From Xylocopa sonorina (taxonomy: Eukaryota; Arthropoda; Insecta; Hymenoptera; Apidae), in contig NC_135195.1 of NCBI RefSeq assembly GCF_050948175.1, positions 9,576,001-9,640,000 of the forward strand: DNA of 64,000 nt, read 5' to 3'. The notes beneath the pieces were generated by a model, which worked only from the letters and a program-made list of their open reading frames with translations, did no database searches and was not told the DNA's origin. Position 1 is the first letter of the stretch, and the number at the start of each line of letters is the position of its first letter. The position numbers and the translations under genes were made by a program. Positions 60,595-64,000 of this stretch are shown in pieces.

Positions 60595-63500
60595 CAGTCG
60601 TCCACCTTCTCCAGGTCAGTTTCGAATTTCGCGGAGCATGAAACCTATTTCCTTAACGGGTCTCCTCTTTCTCTTTCCTCTTCCTGTTCCTTTTTCGTCC
60701 CGACAAACGAAGTTCAACCGCCTGTCGGAACGATCAGCCAGCGAAACTTTCGGGAACATCGCCGTGTCCCTGGACACCACGATTCCGTCCAGCGAAAGTA
60801 TATTATTACGTTGGAAAAAGAAAAAATTGTCGCAGCCAAGGCTTTGGAAACCTTCGGCGAGCAGCGTTCGTCGTTTTGTACGTATTTAAATAAAAACGGC
60901 GATGAAAAGAGAAAACATAATAAATCCGCCACGACCGTCGCTATATTAGGAGCAGTGTCTTTAATTCTGGAACGAGACCCTCTTTTCGCGCCGCGATATT
61001 TCACGTTTCGCTTTTAAATTAGTCTAAACTATCGCGACGCGCTGGTGCAGATTAATTTAGAAAGATAAGAAATGAAATAATGGAAGAAAATAGCATTAGC
61101 CGGGCCGAGTAAGAGCATTATAGATCCGACTCTACGGTCGTGTGTGACGCAAACAGAAATGGAATGTATATTCGAATCGCGCGTCACGAGCCGTTACGCT
61201 AAGCCCCATTAATTAGATTCTAAACATAAGAACACTCTTACTTCGTTTCCTATAAATCGAAGTCGCGAGCCCGGTGGGGTGAGTGTTCGCCGTAAAATAA
61301 TTAATACAACCCCGTTGGTTCACGCGGCTAAGATTTACGCGCGACAGTGCATACCACCGTTGAAGTCAAACTGTACTTACAGTTGAATTTTATATTCTCA
61401 CCTCTCTCTTTCTGTCTGATTTTGAACGACGACAATCATCGTGTTATCACTGGCCGTTTGTTATCCGAGAGCTGAAGATTCGTGGAACGGACAGAAGAGG
61501 AATTCCCTTCAGAAGAGGAGGTCGCTATTTTTTTTAGGAGGCTCTTCTATTTTTTTTAATGATAACATGCACGTTATATTATTTGAAAATATTTTTGCAA
61601 TTTATAGAATAAACTTTAGATACTCTATGGTTTAAAAAATATATATCGCGAAGGTTCGTATGATTTTTTGTGTTATTGTTCATAGAGACACGTGCTGGGA
61701 TTAAAGCGGGAGGTATTTTTTCAATTTAATTGATTGTTTTCAAAGATTATATATATGGTGAAAAAATATTGCGAGATTTATTGATATCGACGGGAGGTTT
61801 GTTCCAAACTGTAATACTCTTTTGTCGTTTCGCCACGAAGGTACGAGTTTGTTATATTTACAGTGTCATTGGGACTTTATATCATCGAAAATTTGATCGC
61901 AAACAATTTGGAGCTTGTGATACCATCGGTTGAAATTAAGCCAGGCGTGCACCGTGGACAAATGAAGGAAATCCACTGGCGGTAGGCCTGTTTTCAACGT
62001 AATGAGTTTAAGAAAATCAATACACTTCGTATAATATTGTACGATATTGTTGTTATTTTCGCGAATGCAGTGCTTCTATAGAAAACTGAACAGTTCTAGA
62101 GAAAACACTGAACGATAATGAGTGTTCCACGCCTCGGTGGTAGCCAATTCTCTTGGCACTTCTCACCGCGCCGTAATTTTCTCCGCGTTATTTTTAATTG
62201 GTTTCAGAATAGATCGAGACCGGTAGATCGGACAATTCAATTTACAATTCGACTTGTCGCGCTCAAACGAAATCAATATACTGATTTAGGCGTTGCGCCT
62301 CGTTCGCCGGATGAACGAATTAAGTTGTCCAGTTTGCAGCTCCACGTTTTTCCACCGCGTCCTTTCACAAGAAACGACCATTATTTACGATCGCGTTTAC
62401 CAACGTATTTCAAATGTAAAATTCTCCACGTGCCAATAAACACGCCAATCGTACGCCTACCATTCGACACGCGCGTAGAACCATTGCCGTGTGCGTTTCG
62501 TATAAAGAACGATAGAACTGGTAAGAATTATTCGAACGGACGTAAGCACACATCGATAGTCGATGCAGGCCCTGTCCGTGTGCACGCGCAAACGTATCGA
62601 TACGCAAATGAAGACCGGGCAAGCAGATCCGCGTGCAAACACGCCTGTGTCCACGCGCACGGGAACACCGTCGTTACAAGTTCGCGCGTACAGGGAACGC
62701 CGATCCTCGACGTTCTCCCGCAGATCGCCACGTATCCGATGCGAATCGCGTGTCATCCACGTGTCATAATTGCAATTCAGACATCTACAATTCAGAATTT
62801 CCACGCAAATGCAACCGATCATAGAAATCTACGTATTTTATACCCTCCAGATATCAGATATTGGAGAAGAACAAGTTCGATGGTATTAATTGTAAGGCTA
62901 GTTAATTCTTGATTGAGGGGTATATGCAAAATATTTCTTTATATTGCGCGTCGCTAAATATTATTTGTGTAACTAGTCGCGTTTACATGAAGATCGTATA
63001 TAGTGTAGAGAGTCCAGCGGGGAGGAATTAAATGCAGCGGAGAGTGTTCGTTCCCTCGGCTGCAGCTGGATCACGGGCTGTGTCCTCGGCGTACGCCACG
63101 AGGAAGCCCTTCGAGGAACCGCGTCTTTTCTCTTCCACGGTGTTACGAGCATTGAAAGTACATTAGGGACCTCTATATCCGCGTCCACGTGTATGCATAT
63201 TTAGCCCCGTTCACCTTCGATACGAACATTCTTCCGCCGCGCGCACGGTTCTCCCCGTGCGCTCCAGGATGGCGTCCGGATAAAAATCGGAAAAGGTGAC
63301 AGGGGAAATTTAGTCAACTGTCGCGCTCGCTAATCGGAAATGTACGCTTTCCTGCGAGCTTTAAAACAACCGTGTCGATGGTTTATGGAGTTCCTTGCAC
63401 GGCTGCCCGTTAAGGCACGTTTTCACACGTGTAACACACGACGCGAGCGAGTACACGAAGAAGGCACGCGAGCCATTTGAGGCTAATGTCGCGTTGCAGC

Positions 63501-64000
63501 GTGCGATTTGAACCGTTCGAATCTTCCGGGTGTGTGTATGTTTTGCCCGTTGCAATTACGTTTCTACGTTTCTTCAGCATTTCAACTAGTCTGCTACGTA
63601 ATATCATTACGTCGGCCACACACAGTTGCGGGTTCGAAAACTTGCTTTTTAAAAGTTACGAACATTTTACCCGAGTATTTTATCCGCTGGAAACTCCCAT
63701 TCTTCTCGCGATACTTTTCAAATACAAATATATTCCCTCTCGTATATCACGTACGTGGGTGGAGAAACGTAACATCGTACAGTGTTCTTGACAATAATCT
63801 CTAAAGTGCCATTACACGTGCAACGATAGAAACACGCGTTAATCCGGTAATGTAAATGATAAAGGCAGACATTGAACCTTGCATACTCTGTGCGACAACT
63901 ATATTTTACTTACTCTTCGATCGCGATAATAAATAACTGCAATCGATAACGACGTTATCGGTTACCAAAATCAAGCGATTGCAGAAACGCGTTTCCATCA

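Larger units (their letters stand above)
58101..64000. other. Intergenic region, no gene recognised
   Basis: The contents are a (CT)n run at about 59503-59538, a (GAA)n run at about 60566-60594, and a 264-codon plus-strand frame at 62118-62912 with no recognisable domain. No splice-linked coding exons were recognised up to the end of the window. Confidence 0.6.

Overview
This window is animal nuclear DNA, most likely from an insect. Genes are sparse, introns are spliced at GT/AG sites, and there are many simple repeats. CpG-rich tracts dominate, with AT-rich pockets between them. The two recognisable genes are typical arthropod genes. The CpG-rich texture and small introns suggest Hymenoptera (bee, ant or wasp), but that is an inference and I could not test it. 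There are no bacterial operons, CRISPR arrays or rRNA genes, and I saw no convincing tRNA.

Only two protein-coding genes can be supported. (1) On the + strand from about 13.5 to 31.3 kb, and perhaps to 34.7 kb with its 3' UTR, lies a five-exon gene of the Dpr family (defective proboscis extension response). It encodes two-Ig-domain neuronal cell-surface proteins. The five coding exons join in phase to give a 304-residue protein with a signal peptide, two Ig domains and a hydrophobic C-terminal segment. (2) On the - strand from 40570 to 39133 lies a complete four-exon gene for 3-ketodihydrosphingosine reductase (KDSR), 329 residues, an ER enzyme of sphingolipid synthesis. The two genes converge tail to tail across about 7.8 kb and have no evident functional link.

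Layout: 1-12.8 kb is intergenic with simple repeats. 12.8-13.9 kb holds a dense cluster of trinucleotide repeats, the probable dpr promoter and 5' leader, and upstream ORFs. 13.9-31.3 kb is the dpr gene; intron 1 is 9.3 kb, and intron 2 contains a short TA-flanked MITE-like transposon and a mariner-like terminus. 31.3-39.0 kb is the probable long dpr 3' UTR plus intergenic DNA. 39.1-40.6 kb is KDSR. 41.2-41.5 kb is a large, nearly perfect hairpin (140-bp arms, 19-nt loop), followed by a possible retroelement tail at 41.5-41.8 kb. From 42 to 64 kb I recognise no gene. GC-rich islands at 46.5-47, 48.2-49.6, 51.3-52.5 and 56.6-58.1 kb carry open frames on both strands that look non-coding, and could at most be promoters or first exons of genes lying outside the window.

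The features most worth a second look are the 140-bp hairpin upstream of KDSR, the serine-repeat upstream ORF whose stop overlaps the dpr start codon (ATGA), the MITE in dpr intron 2, and the trinucleotide-repeat cluster ahead of dpr. I found no clearly new multi-gene system.
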